From Bradyrhizobium diazoefficiens (GTDB lineage Bacteria; Pseudomonadota; Alphaproteobacteria; Rhizobiales; Xanthobacteraceae), in assembly GCF_016599855.1 (NCBI RefSeq), contig NZ_CP067041.1, positions 4,402,001 to 4,466,000 on the forward strand: DNA of 64,000 nucleotides, written 5' to 3'. Positions 46,490 through 56,468 of the stretch are shown here, one piece after another. Position 1 is the stretch's first letter, and each line of letters starts with the position of its first letter. A model generated the notes under the pieces. The model made no database searches. It worked only from the letters and a program-made list of their open reading frames with translations, and was not told the origin of the DNA. Made by a program: the position numbers and the translations under genes.

Positions 46490-48847
46490 GTGAGCCGAGC
46501 AGCATTCCGGATCGGCTTGGTTGTCCAATGCGCGCTGATCTGCGTGTTGCTGGGGTCGTGCAACACGATGAGCAGCATTGCCGATGCCGATGGCAACAAG
46601 GATCCTGACGTTTTCGACAAGGTCCGCTCGATCGACCTCCTGCCGCGTTATCCGAACCAGTTGCCCCAACGGCAGCTCAGTACCGGCCCCAAGGCCAAGA
46701 CCGCGATCTACGCCGCAGACCCCGGAGATGACACCCCAACTGCAACCTCGGCACAGGCGGCTACCGCCAGTATGGATCGGTTCGAGCTGAATTTCGACAA
46801 TTCACCGATCGCATCCGTCTCCAAGATCGTGCTCGGAGACATTCTCGGCGTCGGATACGTGATTGATCCGCGCGTCCAGGGCAATATCAGCCTTTCGTCG
46901 GGTCGACCGATCCCAAAAACGGACGTCGTGTTCGCGCTCGAGAACGCGCTCCGGCTCGTCGGTGTCGCGTTGGTGCGCGATGACACCGGCTACCGGCTGA
47001 TGCCCCAGACCGATGCGGTTGGGGTCGGCATGGTGGATGCGGCGGATCGTATGACGCCCGGCTATGGCATTACGATCGTGCCACTGCAATATGTCTCTGC
47101 GCAGACCGTGATCAAGCTGGTCGAGAGCTTTGCCACCAAGCAAGGCACGATCCGCGCCGACACCAGCCGCAATCTCATTCTGATCCAGGGTACGGGCAGC
47201 GAACGCCGCAATGCTGTCGATCTCGTGCTCAGCTTCGATGCAGACTTCCTGAAGGGGCAATCCGTCGCCATCTTCCCGGTGCAGAACAGCAATCCGGGGC
47301 CGATCATCGCCGAACTCGAGAAGATCGTGGACTCCGGCGAAGGCGGAATGACGCAGAATGTCATCAAGTTCCAGTCGATCGCCCGAATGAATGCGGTGCT
47401 CGCGGTGACGCGAAAGCCGGAACTGCTGAGCCGCGTCGAGACCTGGATTCATCGCCTCGACACGACCAATACCGGGCGGTCGGCGGTCCACGTCTATCGC
47501 GTGAAATTCGGCGACGCCAAGCAGATTGCGCGGGTGCTGAATGATGTATTCGGCGGCAGCGGCGCGTCGGGCGCCGCCTCGTCCCCACTGGACAGCCCGG
47601 CGGGACAGGTTGCACCGGGCTCCGGCCTATCAGCGAGTTCGAGCGGCGGCTCCGCGCTCAACCGCCTGTCGGCCTCACCCACCGGCCAATCGTCGCCCGG
47701 AGGCTTCGGATCGAGCGGCCGGAGCGGCGGCAACACGACCGCCGACGCGTCATCCGGCAATCAGGGCGGCTACAGTGCGGCCGGCAGCGTCCAAGGCGGC
47801 GGTAGCCTGTTCGACAATTCCGCCTCGGGCCAGAACGGCGGTCGATCAGGCCCCGGCGGTGCCGGCGTTCTTGATGGCGTGCGCATCACCGCCGACAGCG
47901 TCAACAATACGCTTCTGATCTATGCGAGCCAGGAGCAGTACCGCACCATCGAGCAGACGATCAAGGAGGTCGACCAGCCTCAGCTTCAGGTCGCCATCGA
48001 CGCCACGATCGCCGAAGTGACGCTGACGGACGACCTGCAATACGGCATTCAGTCCTACATCATGAGCCGCGACCTCGGACTCAAGCCGGGCACTGGCTCG
48101 TTCGGCTACAATGGTGCCTCTGCGATCGTCGCCGCGGCGGCCGACGTCGCACTCCAGCGCGCCATACCCGGCTTCAACTTCCTCGTGGGCAACGCCTCCA
48201 CGCCGCGGGCCGTGCTCAATGCGCTGCATGCGATCACCGACGTCAAGGTGCTGTCGAACCCCTCAGTCGTCGTCATCGACAACCAGATCGCAACCCTTCA
48301 GGTCGGCGACGAGATCCCGATCCAGACCGGAAGCGCAACCGTGCTGACCGGCAGCAACACCATTGCCAACACCACCGATTATCGCAGCACCGGCATCATC
48401 CTGCGCGTGGTGCCGCGGATCAATGCCAACGGCAATGTCAGGCTGGATGTCGAGCAGGAGATATCCAATCCCGTTGCGAATTCTTCGTCGGGCTCCTCCT
48501 CGACCTCGACCAACTCGCTGACGCCGACGGTTTCGACCCGCAAGGTGCGCAGTTCGGTCGCCGTCGCCAGCGGGCAGACGGTGCTGCTTGCCGGCCTGAT
48601 CAGCGACAGCCAAACCAAGTCCCGCTCGGGCATTCCCGTGCTCGACCAGATTCCCGGCCTCGGCGAGGCCGTGTTCGGCCAGACGGAAAAGCAGGTCAAG
48701 CGCACCGAGTTGATCATCTTCATCCGTCCGCAGATCATCCGCGACGGCGCAGACGCACATTTCGTCGCCGAGGAGCTGCGCACCAAGCTGCGCGGTACGA
48801 TCAACGCGATCGGGCCTAAGCAGACCGCGCCGACCACCTATCGCTGA
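46490..48847 (+). CDS. gspD: Type II secretion secretin GspD, lipoprotein
   Basis: 785 residues starting with GTG (GGGG six bases upstream). Lipobox LLGSC puts the lipid on Cys24, which may allow insertion in the outer membrane without a pilotin. N0 (LNFDNSPIASVSKIVLGDILGVGYVIDPRVQG) and N1-N3 domains follow. A Gly/Ser-rich insert of about 105 residues breaks N3 (about 355-460). The secretin core is at about 540-760 (VLSNPSVVVIDNQIATLQVGDEIPIQTG; GIILRVVPRIN; VLLAGLISDSQTKSRSGIPVLDQIPGLG). It forms the outer-membrane pore, divergent from gspE and followed after 17 bases by a Sel1 protein. Confidence 0.95.
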   Translation: MSRAAFRIGLVVQCALICVLLGSCNTMSSIADADGNKDPDVFDKVRSIDLLPRYPNQLPQRQLSTGPKAKTAIYAADPGDDTPTATSAQAATASMDRFELNFDNSPIASVSKIVLGDILGVGYVIDPRVQGNISLSSGRPIPKTDVVFALENALRLVGVALVRDDTGYRLMPQTDAVGVGMVDAADRMTPGYGITIVPLQYVSAQTVIKLVESFATKQGTIRADTSRNLILIQGTGSERRNAVDLVLSFDADFLKGQSVAIFPVQNSNPGPIIAELEKIVDSGEGGMTQNVIKFQSIARMNAVLAVTRKPELLSRVETWIHRLDTTNTGRSAVHVYRVKFGDAKQIARVLNDVFGGSGASGAASSPLDSPAGQVAPGSGLSASSSGGSALNRLSASPTGQSSPGGFGSSGRSGGNTTADASSGNQGGYSAAGSVQGGGSLFDNSASGQNGGRSGPGGAGVLDGVRITADSVNNTLLIYASQEQYRTIEQTIKEVDQPQLQVAIDATIAEVTLTDDLQYGIQSYIMSRDLGLKPGTGSFGYNGASAIVAAAADVALQRAIPGFNFLVGNASTPRAVLNALHAITDVKVLSNPSVVVIDNQIATLQVGDEIPIQTGSATVLTGSNTIANTTDYRSTGIILRVVPRINANGNVRLDVEQEISNPVANSSSGSSSTSTNSLTPTVSTRKVRSSVAVASGQTVLLAGLISDSQTKSRSGIPVLDQIPGLGEAVFGQTEKQVKRTELIIFIRPQIIRDGADAHFVAEELRTKLRGTINAIGPKQTAPTTYR

Positions 48848-48864
48848 GCCTCGGGGTGGATCAG

Positions 48865-49362
48865 ATGATCAAGTCGAGTACGCTTCTCGTTCTCGCAATT
48901 GTGCTCGGAATGGCTCCAGCCCACCCTGCCCGTGCGGATACGCTCGGCGCTGGAAGCGCGGCGTTGTCCCGCAGCGATTACAGCAGGACCGCACGTCTGT
49001 TGCTGCCGCTGGCCGAGCGCGGAAATGCCCGCGCCCAGGCCATAATCGGCTTCATGTATGCAACCGGCCAAGGGCTTCCACAGGCCTATGACGCCGCGGG
49101 CTATTGGTATCGGATGGCCGCCGAACAGGGCGATACCACGGCGCAATACCTGCTTGGCCTCGCCTACGACAAGGGCCAGGGCGTTCCGCAAGACGACGTT
49201 GCCGCCTACAAATGGCTCAACCTCGCAGCGGCGAACGCGCCGAAGCGCAGCCGCGAAAATTTTGCGAAGCTGCGCAACGCGGTAGCCTCGAAAATGAGCC
49301 GTGGCCAGATCGCAGCCGGCCAATGGCACGCGCTGCGATGGCCCGAAGCGCCTCGGTTCTGA
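48865..49362 (+). CDS. Sel1-repeat periplasmic protein
   Basis: 165 residues from ATG 48865 (GGGGTGGA upstream; GTG 48856 is in frame but closer to that site). Signal peptide ends HPARA. Two Sel1-like repeats span about 48-120 (AQAIIGFMYATGQGLPQAYDAAGYWYRMAAEQGD; AQYLLGLAYDKGQGVPQDDVAAYKWLNLAA). Such solenoids mediate protein contacts. Its place directly after gspD suggests an accessory of the secretin, for example an assembly or stability factor. Confidence 0.85.
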   Translation: MIKSSTLLVLAIVLGMAPAHPARADTLGAGSAALSRSDYSRTARLLLPLAERGNARAQAIIGFMYATGQGLPQAYDAAGYWYRMAAEQGDTTAQYLLGLAYDKGQGVPQDDVAAYKWLNLAAANAPKRSRENFAKLRNAVASKMSRGQIAAGQWHALRWPEAPRF

Positions 49363-49884
49363 GCCGCCGCCGCGAGCGAAATCATGTCGCAGTGGCGCCG
49401 CGCCTTTCGGCGTTTACCTCGCACATGCGGCAATCAATAACATTAATCTAACATTATCGATACGTAGCGCTATAGCGCATCATGTTCCGCCTCACGCGGG
49501 CCAGGATCGAAGACCTCGGCGTCGGCGACATTGTGCTGACCGCCTTCCAGCGATCCCGGCGAGCCGCCGGGGCAACATTGTGCGCCGATCGTATACAATG
49601 GTCTGCGCGCCGAACCGACGGCCCCCGTCACGAACCTGTTGTCGCCGCCGCGGCACATGCGACAGCTCCACCTCATCCGGGCCCGGTTGAATGCCCGGGC
49701 GGCCACTCTTGGTGGGCGGCTTTCGACCACTGAGCGGCCCCTTCGCTGGTTTTCGCGCCGGGTGAAGCCGTCGTTTTCCGCAGTTTCGGCAGCGAGCCGC
49801 CCTCTTTCAAACCTGTGAGAAGCCGGGCTTGTCACAACCACCGGTCTCGCCACAACCACCGATTGGCTTGCTATATTGGCCATA
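49363..49884. other. Intergenic region with an orphan tandem copy of the motif
   Basis: About 520 bases. At 49437-49461 the minus strand reads ATCGATAATGTTAG followed at once by ATTAATGTTAT, a double half-motif. No minus-strand gene lies downstream of it, only the end of the Sel1 gene in antisense. A frame from 49482 (83 residues) has no recognisable domain. The direct repeat CACAACCACCG occurs at 49834 and 49851. Confidence 0.4.
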
Positions 49885-49969
49885 TGGTGCGCTCGGAGGG
49901 ACTCGAACCCCCACGGTGTTACCCACTGCCACCTCAAGGCAGCGCGTCTACCAGTTCCGCCACGAGCGC
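49885..49969 (-). tRNA. tRNA-Leu (anticodon GAG)
   Basis: An 85-base cloverleaf with encoded CCA. The acceptor stem GCGCTCG/CGAGCGC closes. The D-loop AACTGGTAGAC is present. The anticodon stem CTGCC/GGCAG holds loop TTGAGGT, and a long variable arm (GTGGGTAACACC...) marks a class II tRNA. The T-arm is GGGGGTTCGAGTCCCTC. Leu identity fits the GAG anticodon and the variable arm. Confidence 0.97.
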
Positions 49970-50147
49970 TAGGAGATACCGGCCTGAGGTCTCAAGGCTG
50001 GCCGGATCAGCGGCCGCCGATCTAACAAATCCATCAGGGGGATACAAGCCTGCAAAGGCCCTGAATTCTACAAAGCTTGGCAGGAAAATCCCGCCCCGGA
50101 CCGGACCGGCCCTATCGGGTGCCCGAGTCCCTACCGCGCCTTGAGCC

Positions 50148-50474
50148 CTAGCGGGTGCCCGGGGTGCGCGGCAGCATCTGCTTGACCTCTACCGCGATCC
50201 GGTTGCGGTCGACCAGCACGACGCCGGAGGCCACCGGCAGATTGTTGGCCAGGACCTTGACCTCGTCGGCCTCGGTTGCGTCCAGCTCGATGATGGCGCC
50301 GCGGGAAAGACGTAATACCTGATGGATCGGCATGGTGGTCGTCCCGAGGACGACCATGAGATCCACGGTAACTTTATCGAGTGTGGGCACTGTCAGGACC
50401 GCCGCAACCTGGGACTCAACGCCAAAGGACTTGGCATTTGCGCCTCCAATGATCACCACGTTATGGTTAGCCAA
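50148..50474 (-). CDS. FliN family flagellar motor switch protein
   Basis: 108 residues of the SpoA/FliN type: [76 protein letters not shown]. FliN sits in the C-ring and takes part in switching and export. No other flagellar genes are in the window. The only start before an in-frame TAA is TTG at 50474, whose last base is shared with the ATG of divergent lipB; GTG codons five to six residues in are alternatives. Confidence 0.85.
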   Translation of the reverse strand: MANHNVVIIGGANAKSFGVESQVAAVLTVPTLDKVTVDLMVVLGTTTMPIHQVLRLSRGAIIELDATEADEVKVLANNLPVASGVVLVDRNRIAVEVKQMLPRTPGTR

Positions 50475-51211
50475 TGGTTAATTCGCCACAAAACCCCCGC
50501 CAAGAGCTCGATTTGACGTCGTTTTCCGCTGCCGGCGGCGAGCCCGTCGAGTGGCTGATCTCGGACGCCCCCGTGCCCTATCCGGAGGCCGTGGCCGCCA
50601 TGGAGGCGCGGGTCGCCGCGATCGCGGCGGGCGAGGCGACGGAGCTGGTCTGGCTGCTCGAGCATCCCCCGCTCTACACCTCCGGCACCTCCGGCAAGGA
50701 CTCCGACCTGCTAGATCCGCGATTCCCGACCTTTGCAACGGGGCGCGGCGGCCAGCTGACTTATCACGGGCCCGGCCAGCGAGTGGCCTACATCATGCTC
50801 GACCTCAAGCGGCGCCGGCCGGACGTGCGGGCCTATGTCGCGAGCCTCGAGGAGCTGATCCTGAAGACCCTCGCCGCGTTCAATGTCCGCGGCGAGCGGC
50901 GCGAAGACCGGGTCGGCGTCTGGGTGAAGCGCCCGGACAAGGGGCCCGAGCACGAGGACAAGATCGCGGCGATCGGCGTGCGGTTGAAGCGCTGGGTCTC
51001 GTTCCACGGCGTCGCCATCAATGTCGAGCCGGAGCTTGCGCATTTCGCCGGTATCGTGCCCTGCGGCGTCGCCGATCCCCGTTACGGCGTCACCTCGCTG
51101 GTCGATCTCGGCCAGTTCGTGACATTGGCCGATGTCGACGTCGCGCTTCGGCAGGCGTTCGAAGATCTGTTCGGGCCGACCAAGGCGCTGCTGCCGGAAG
51201 CGGCCGCCTGA
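50474..51211 (+). CDS. lipB: Octanoyl-[acyl-carrier-protein]:protein N-octanoyltransferase LipB
   Basis: 245 residues. LipB motifs are clear: [58 protein letters not shown] (active-site Lys) and [19 protein letters not shown] (active-site Cys). It transfers octanoate from acyl-carrier protein to lipoyl domains, which LipA then converts to lipoate. The ATG overlaps the first codon of the divergent FliN-like gene, so each promoter must lie inside the other gene. Confidence 0.95.
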   Translation: MVNSPQNPRQELDLTSFSAAGGEPVEWLISDAPVPYPEAVAAMEARVAAIAAGEATELVWLLEHPPLYTSGTSGKDSDLLDPRFPTFATGRGGQLTYHGPGQRVAYIMLDLKRRRPDVRAYVASLEELILKTLAAFNVRGERREDRVGVWVKRPDKGPEHEDKIAAIGVRLKRWVSFHGVAINVEPELAHFAGIVPCGVADPRYGVTSLVDLGQFVTLADVDVALRQAFEDLFGPTKALLPEAAA

Positions 51212-51410
51212 CCGCATTCCTGTTGGCGACGCGCCCCCTCGCATTCTCCACCGGCGCGAATCGGTTACGCTTGCCTCCGGCGCTGCCCACGCCTCCCCCC
51301 TCCGCCGGGAAAGCAGACCTCATGCCGGGCGACTAAACCATCGGACCGACTGTTCGAGCGCCAGGCATAAGGAGGGATTGCATTTCAGCTCGCAATGGGA
51401 GGTTTTGACG

Positions 51411-52124
51411 ATGAAATTGTCTGTGCCGATTTATCATCTCAAGCGAAAAGCAAAGCGCCTGTCCCGCGAGGAAGGCATTCCGCTCCACGACGCGCTTGAC
51501 CGCGTCGCCGCGACCGAAGGGTTTTCCGCCTGGAGCATGCTCGCGGCGAAAGCCGCTGCAGTGACCCCGGCCAATCGGTTGTTTCCCCAATTTAGGCACG
51601 GCGACCTAGTGCTGGTCGGCGCACGTCCCGGTCAGGGCAAGACTTTGATGAGCCTCCAACTCGCCGTGGAGGCGATGAAGTCCGGCCATCGTGCCGCATT
51701 CTTCTCGCTCGAATACACCGAGAAAGACGTGCTGGATCGCATGCGCGCCATCGGCGCAGAGCCAGCGCAATTCGATAAGCTGTTCGAGATCGATTGCTCC
51801 GACGCCATCAGCGCCGACTACGTCGTCAAACAAATGGCAGCAGCGCCTCGCGGCACGGTCGTGGTGATCGACTATCTGCAGCTGCTCGACCAGCGGCGGG
51901 AAAACCCCGACCTGACCGTGCAAGTGCGCGTGCTGAAATCCTTCGCGCACGACAAGGGACTGATCGTCGTCTTCATCTCGCAGATCGACCGGTCCTATGA
52001 CCCCTCCGTCAAGCCCTGCCCCGATCTCCGCGATATCAGGCTGCCAAACCCGCTGGATCTAAAGCTGTTCGACAAGATGTGCTTCATGAACAATTCCGAA
52101 GTCCAGTTCCGCGCAGCGAACTGA
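51411..52124 (+). CDS. DnaB-like RecA-fold ATPase with small N-terminal domain
   Basis: 237 residues from ATG 51411 (GGGAGG upstream). An N-terminal ~48 residues (KRKAKRLSREEGIPLHDALDRVAATEGFSAWSML) resemble the small domain found in Glyoxalase-related and toxin-associated proteins. The DnaB C-terminal-like ATPase core follows: VLVGARPGQGKTLMSLQ (Walker A), AFFSLEYTEKDVLDR and VVVIDYLQLLDQ (Walker B). It lacks the DnaB N-terminal primase-binding domain, so it is not the replicative helicase. Its role is unknown. No phage genes surround it. Confidence 0.8.
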   Translation: MKLSVPIYHLKRKAKRLSREEGIPLHDALDRVAATEGFSAWSMLAAKAAAVTPANRLFPQFRHGDLVLVGARPGQGKTLMSLQLAVEAMKSGHRAAFFSLEYTEKDVLDRMRAIGAEPAQFDKLFEIDCSDAISADYVVKQMAAAPRGTVVVIDYLQLLDQRRENPDLTVQVRVLKSFAHDKGLIVVFISQIDRSYDPSVKPCPDLRDIRLPNPLDLKLFDKMCFMNNSEVQFRAAN

Positions 52125-52168
52125 CAACTATAGCCGCGGGTGAGACGGCTCACCTGCGGCTTGCAGCC

Positions 52169-52297
52169 TCACGCCGCAGCAAGCAACACTTCGAGCTTGC
52201 CAGCGATGTAGCGCCGCTCCTACACGGCACTCGCGATGTCGGCCTTCAATGAGGGCGATTGGCGGGATGACGTATAGGATATGGTGATCAGGGGCAT
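52169..52297 (-). pseudogene. Tautomerase (4-oxalocrotonate type) remnant
   Basis: GAGGAG and an ATG at 52297 start MPLITISYTSSRQSPSLKADIASAV, a good tautomerase N-terminus with the catalytic Pro2. A TAG follows at once. The frame then reads ERRYIAGKLEVLLAAA and stops at 52169, which resembles the C-terminal end of the same family. About 90 central residues are missing, so an internal deletion has fused head and tail. It lies back to back with a broken LysR gene, a usual regulator-target pair. Confidence 0.7.
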
Positions 52298-52411
52298 GGT
52301 GGTTCTCCTCAAGATGCTCCGCGGAGTTTTGCGCGGCGTTGGTGAGAAGCTAGACCTCCTCAGATCATTCTTGTATCTTATCTCTGTTGATACTAGTGAT
52401 AACGATTCATA

Positions 52412-53298
52412 GTGACCGCGACACTCGACATCGCCACCATCAGGGCCTTCCTGCTGGTCGCCGACCTCCAGAGTTTTACGCGCGCGGCGGAAGCGCTCGG
52501 CACACGCAGGCAGCGGTCAGCCTCAAGCTGCAGCGGCTGGAGACATTGCTTTGGAAAACGCCTCGTCGAGCGCTCGCCGCGCGCGGTCCGGCTCACCGCG
52601 GATGGAGCTGCGTTCCTTGATCGCGCCCGTGCGCTGATGGCGGCGCATGACCGCGCGCTCTCGGGCGAGGGACCGGCCGCGCAAACGCTCTCGCTCGGGA
52701 TCTCCGATCACGCGGCCGGTCCCGAGCTGGTGCCGCTGCTCGAACGCCTGCACGCAATGTCGGCGAATCTCACCCTCGCCGTCGCCATCGGCTTTTCGCG
52801 CGAAATGCAGGAGGCCTATAATTCGGGCGAGCTGGACGCGGTGATCGTGCGCCAGGAGGCAGCCGCCGCGGCGGCGAGACGCTGACCGAGAACGAGTTCG
52901 GCTGGTTCGCGTCGCGACGCCTCACGCTGCCAAAGGGCGAAGCACTGCCGCTTGCAACACTCGCCCCGCCCTGCGGCGTCCGCGCCGTCGCCGTGCGCGC
53001 GCTCGACAAGGCCGGCATCGCCTGGCGCGAGCGCTTTGTCGGCGGCGGTGTCATGGCAGTGGTCGCGGCCGCGCTTGCCGGCCTTGCTGTTGCTCCACTG
53101 GCGCGGCGGATTGCACCTCCCGGGTTGGTCGACATCGGGCCCGCCCACAAGCTGCCGAAACTCGGCAGATCGATGGTGATGCTGCATTCGAAGGTCAGCG
53201 ATCCCGCAAAACTGGCAGCGTTGCGCGCGGTGGCGGCAACGTTCCGAAGCGCAACTGCCCCTGAACGCTCACAGGATCAGATGAGTGCGACGACGTAA
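52412..53298 (+). pseudogene. LysR-family transcriptional regulator, three frameshifts
   Basis: Starts at GTG 52412. TIRAFLLVADLQSFTRAAEALGT is the LysR helix-turn-helix start. Near 52500 the frame is lost: the next helix QAAVSLKLQRLETLL reads in another frame. It returns near 52552 (extra T) with GKRLVERSPRAVRLTADGAAFLDRARAL. A third shift in GC-rich DNA near 52860-52880 leads to ETLTENEFGWFASRRLTLPKGEALPLATL and on to the stop at 53298. The effector domain is otherwise complete. With the tautomerase remnant this is a decayed unit. Confidence 0.82.
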
Positions 53299-53580
53299 GA
53301 CCTTGCCTCGCTGAGGCTCCCGTGATCGCGGGATCGAGCTCCCGCTCCTTGCGCCGCGCGGCGATCCGGGCTGCGACCTCCCAGATGTCGAGCTCGGCCT
53401 CGTCATGGTCGCGGCGGTCGCCGAGGATCGGCACCCGCCGGATGGTTGTGATCGCGTGTCAAGTGCCGTGATCGTGTTGCGTCCTGCATACCGTCCGGTC
53501 TATTTGCCTACAAACGTTTCAGGGCAAACGGAACCAAACGACCCCCCAAGGCGTTTGCTCCCGTCGAGGCGGGGTCCGGA

Positions 53581-55101
53581 ATGGTCAAAAAGTCTAGTCA
53601 ACAGAGAGACTTGTTCGAAAGCGAGCGGAGTTTCCGGCTGTTGGTGGAGGGAGTCGCCGACTACGCGCTCTACATGCTCGACCCCAACGGCATCATCACG
53701 AGTTGGAACATCGGCGGCGAGCGGATCAAGGGCTATTCGCCCAACGAGATTCTCGGCCAGCATTTTTCGCGCTTCTATACCGAGACCGACCGCGCCAACG
53801 GCAAGCCCGCGCGCGCGCTCGGCATCGCCAGGGACCAGGGTCGCTATGAGGAGGAAGGCTGGCGCGTCCGCAAGGACGGCACCTTCTTCTGGGCCAGCGT
53901 CGTGATCGACCCGATCTACGAGGACGGCGCCCTCGTCGGCTTCGCCAAGATCACGCGCGACATCACCGAGCGCCGGAACACGCAGATCAAGCTCGAGGCG
54001 ATGCAGACGCAGCTTGCCGAAGCGCAGAAATTCGATGCGCTCGGCCAGCTCACCGGCGGCATCGCGCACGACTTCAACAACCTGCTGATGATCATCAGCG
54101 GCAGCCTTCACATCCTGAAGAATGGCGCCCCCGCCGATTCCAAGTTTCAGCGCGCGATCTCGGCGATCGACACTGCCACCAAACGCGGCGCGGCGCTGAC
54201 CGGACAACTCCTGAGCTTCGCGCGGCGGCAGAGCGTCAACCCCCAGGCGATCCATTTCGGCGACCGCATCGAGGCGATCCGCGAAGTGCTTTACGCCGGC
54301 GTCGGCAGCGCCGTTCACCTCGCCTTCGACATCGAGCGCGACGTCTGGCCGATCAAGGCTGACGTCTCCGAGTTCGAAACGGCGCTGCTCAACCTCGTCA
54401 TCAACGCGCGCGATGCGATGCCTGACGGCGGCACGGTGACGATCGGCGCGCACAACGTCCTCCTGGACGATCCGCTCCACAGCGGCGAATTCGTCGCGAT
54501 CACGGTCGCGGACACCGGGCTTGGCATCCCCTCGGACGTCGTCGACAAGATCTTCGAGCCGTTCTTTACGACGAAGCCGGTCGGAAAAGGCACCGGTCTC
54601 GGCCTGTCGCAGGTGCATGGCTTTGCGCATCAGGCGGGCGGCACGGTCAAAGTCGCCAGCGAACTCGGCAAGGGCACGACCTTCACCATCCTGCTTCCGC
54701 GCGAAAATGCGACCGCACCCGGCGAGACCCTCGAGGCGGCGCCGGTGCGCGGCAGCGGCACGGTGCTGCTGGTCGAAGACAATCCCGATGTTGCCCTGGT
54801 CAGCATCGGTCTTTTGGAGCAGCTCGGCTACCGCGTGCGCCGGGTTGCGGACGCCGAATCCGCGCTGCGCGAACTCGAGAGCAACGGTGTCGACTTCGTC
54901 TTCTCAGACATCGTCATGCCCGGCAAGATGGACGGGCTCGGCCTCGCCTACCGCCTTCGCCAGATCCACCCCGGCCTGCCGATCCTGCTCGCCACCGGCT
55001 ACAGCGAAGTCGCCGTCGATGTCCGCGGCGATTTTCCGATCCTGCGCAAGCCGTACGAAATCCACGAGCTCAGCGAGGCGATTGCGAAACTGCCGAGGTG
55101 A
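53581..55101 (+). CDS. PAS hybrid sensor histidine kinase/response regulator
   Basis: 506 residues, no membrane helix, so cytoplasmic. One PAS domain at about 16-138 ([33 protein letters not shown]). The H-box is [19 protein letters not shown] with phospho-His near 161. The HATPase follows ([38 protein letters not shown]). A receiver domain is at about 390-505 ([13 protein letters not shown]; phospho-Asp in [10 protein letters not shown]; final Lys in RKPY). No output gene is adjacent. The PAS ligand is unknown. Lies 280 bases after the LysR pseudogene; that gap shows nothing I can name. Confidence 0.92.
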   Translation: MVKKSSQQRDLFESERSFRLLVEGVADYALYMLDPNGIITSWNIGGERIKGYSPNEILGQHFSRFYTETDRANGKPARALGIARDQGRYEEEGWRVRKDGTFFWASVVIDPIYEDGALVGFAKITRDITERRNTQIKLEAMQTQLAEAQKFDALGQLTGGIAHDFNNLLMIISGSLHILKNGAPADSKFQRAISAIDTATKRGAALTGQLLSFARRQSVNPQAIHFGDRIEAIREVLYAGVGSAVHLAFDIERDVWPIKADVSEFETALLNLVINARDAMPDGGTVTIGAHNVLLDDPLHSGEFVAITVADTGLGIPSDVVDKIFEPFFTTKPVGKGTGLGLSQVHGFAHQAGGTVKVASELGKGTTFTILLPRENATAPGETLEAAPVRGSGTVLLVEDNPDVALVSIGLLEQLGYRVRRVADAESALRELESNGVDFVFSDIVMPGKMDGLGLAYRLRQIHPGLPILLATGYSEVAVDVRGDFPILRKPYEIHELSEAIAKLPR

Positions 55102-55181
55102 TGGCTCTTCGCCTCTCCGCGCGTGCGGCGCCGCAAGCGGGGCGACGGAGCACACCGCTCGCGCGGAATGACAGTTCGCTG

Positions 55182-55481
55182 TCAAACCGTCGGCAACACC
55201 GAGAACGCTTCCCCTGCCCTGCGCAGATTCAGCTCGTCTGCGCTGGCCGTCTCGCTTGTCACGCTGTCCACGCGTGACGACGGCGGACCGTGGCGGCAAA
55301 GTGCGACCATATCGGCGACATGCTTCGGCGCGCCGGCGAACAGCGCTTCCACGCTGCCGTCCCGGCGATTGCGGACCCAGCCTTCGAGGCCGCACGTAAC
55401 GGCCTGGGACTCGACCCAGGCGCGATAGCCGACACCCTGCACGCGCCCGCGGATCATGACCTGAAGGATCGCGCGGCTCAT
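55182..55481 (-). CDS. acyP: Acylphosphatase
   Basis: 99 residues with both catalytic motifs: [13 protein letters not shown] (active-site Arg) and [20 protein letters not shown] (active-site Asn). It hydrolyses carboxyl-phosphate bonds of acyl phosphates. The ATG overlaps the stop of the upstream PEP mutase-family gene by four bases, so it is co-translated with it. Confidence 0.93.
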   Translation of the reverse strand: MSRAILQVMIRGRVQGVGYRAWVESQAVTCGLEGWVRNRRDGSVEALFAGAPKHVADMVALCRHGPPSSRVDSVTSETASADELNLRRAGEAFSVLPTV

Positions 55482-56344
55482 TGTTTCAACCCGAGAAGAT
55501 CGGCGCTGCGCGCCTTCACATCGGCCTCGCGCATGAGGCGGCTGACCAGTTCCGCCGACGGCAATCCCCTCAGCGCGTTCGGTGCCGTGCCCTCGCGCAG
55601 TGCTTTCTGCGTCTCGTAGACGGCCTGCATGGCCGCCGCAATCGGCGCGTGGCCTTGAAGCGCGATGCGCACGCGCTGGCCAGCAAGATAGCCGGTTGCG
55701 TTCAATTCGTCCGGCGCGCCGCCGAGCACGATGGGGAGGCGCGTTGCAGACGCGATCGCCTCGAGCTCGGCGCGCGACTTGATCCCGGTGAAGAACAACG
55801 CATCGACGCCGGCAGCTTCATAGGCCTTGGCACGGCATATCGCGTCCTCGATCGAGGTGATCGAGGCGGCTCCCGTGCGGCCCATGATGACGAGCGAGGG
55901 ATCGCCGCGGCCGTCGAGCGCGGCCTTCACCTTGCCGACGCCCTCCTCTAGGGAGATCAGCTGCGCCTTCGCTTGGCCGAAAGCAGCGGGAAGCAGCGTG
56001 TCCTCGATGGTGAGGCCGGCGGCACCGACCGTCTCCAGCTCCTCCACCGTGCGGCGCACGTTGAGCGCATTTCCGTAGCCGTGGTCAGCATCGACCAGCA
56101 CCGGTAGCGCCGCGGCGCGCGACATCCGCCGCATCTGCTCGGCGAGCTCAGTGAGCGTGATCAGGGTGACATCGGGATCGCCAAGCACCGCGAGCGAGGC
56201 GGCCGAGCCGCCGAACATGCCGAGCGGAAAGCCGAGATCCTCGGCAATGCGGATCGAGATCGCGTCATAGACCGAGCCGGGATGGACGCAAGCCGAGCCC
56301 GACAAGATGAGGCGCAGTTTCTCGCGGCGGGAACGGAAGGTCAT
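55478..56344 (-). CDS. Isocitrate lyase/PEP mutase superfamily enzyme (oxaloacetate decarboxylase-like)
   Basis: 288 residues from ATG 56344; the frame is open further up but those codons lie in an intergenic palindrome. TIM-barrel motifs: [48 protein letters not shown] (metal-binding Asp) and [12 protein letters not shown]. This matches the oxaloacetate decarboxylase/2-methylisocitrate lyase group, but the lyase Cys motif (KKCGH) is absent, favouring a decarboxylase or hydrolase. Exact substrate uncertain. Confidence 0.85.
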   Translation of the reverse strand: MTFRSRREKLRLILSGSACVHPGSVYDAISIRIAEDLGFPLGMFGGSAASLAVLGDPDVTLITLTELAEQMRRMSRAAALPVLVDADHGYGNALNVRRTVEELETVGAAGLTIEDTLLPAAFGQAKAQLISLEEGVGKVKAALDGRGDPSLVIMGRTGAASITSIEDAICRAKAYEAAGVDALFFTGIKSRAELEAIASATRLPIVLGGAPDELNATGYLAGQRVRIALQGHAPIAAAMQAVYETQKALREGTAPNALRGLPSAELVSRLMREADVKARSADLLGLKQ

Positions 56345-56372
56345 GGTTGCCTCACTCTTAAATCCAAATCCT

Positions 56373-56460
56373 GAGGAGCGCGCTCTTGCGCGCGTCTCGA
56401 AGGATGCAGGGCCTGTCTGGTGGCCTCGCCTTTCGAGACGCCGCGCAGGCGCGGCTCCTC
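56373..56460. repeat. Intergenic palindromic repeat
   Basis: Imperfect inverted repeat of about 88 bases. The left arm starts GAGGAGCGCGCTCTTGCGCG (56373-56403) and the right arm ends GCAGGCGCGGCTCCTC (56431-56460), with TCTCGAAGG/TTTCGAGA inside. It is a bradyrhizobial-type element between two genes on the same strand and could attenuate or terminate read-through from pccA. Confidence 0.65.
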
Positions 56461-56468
56461 TGGAGCCC

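Noticed and set aside
51411..52124. DnaB-like ATPase as a sign of a prophage or integrated element
   Set aside because: No integrase, capsid, tail or primase genes are near, and neighbours are ordinary chromosomal genes. The tRNA-Leu at 49885 shows no second attachment copy.
53195..53434. 79-residue minus-strand frame between the LysR pseudogene and the kinase
   Set aside because: The first part (ELDIWEVAARIAARRKERE) looks protein-like, but most of the rest is antisense to LysR and no ribosome-binding site or family is evident.
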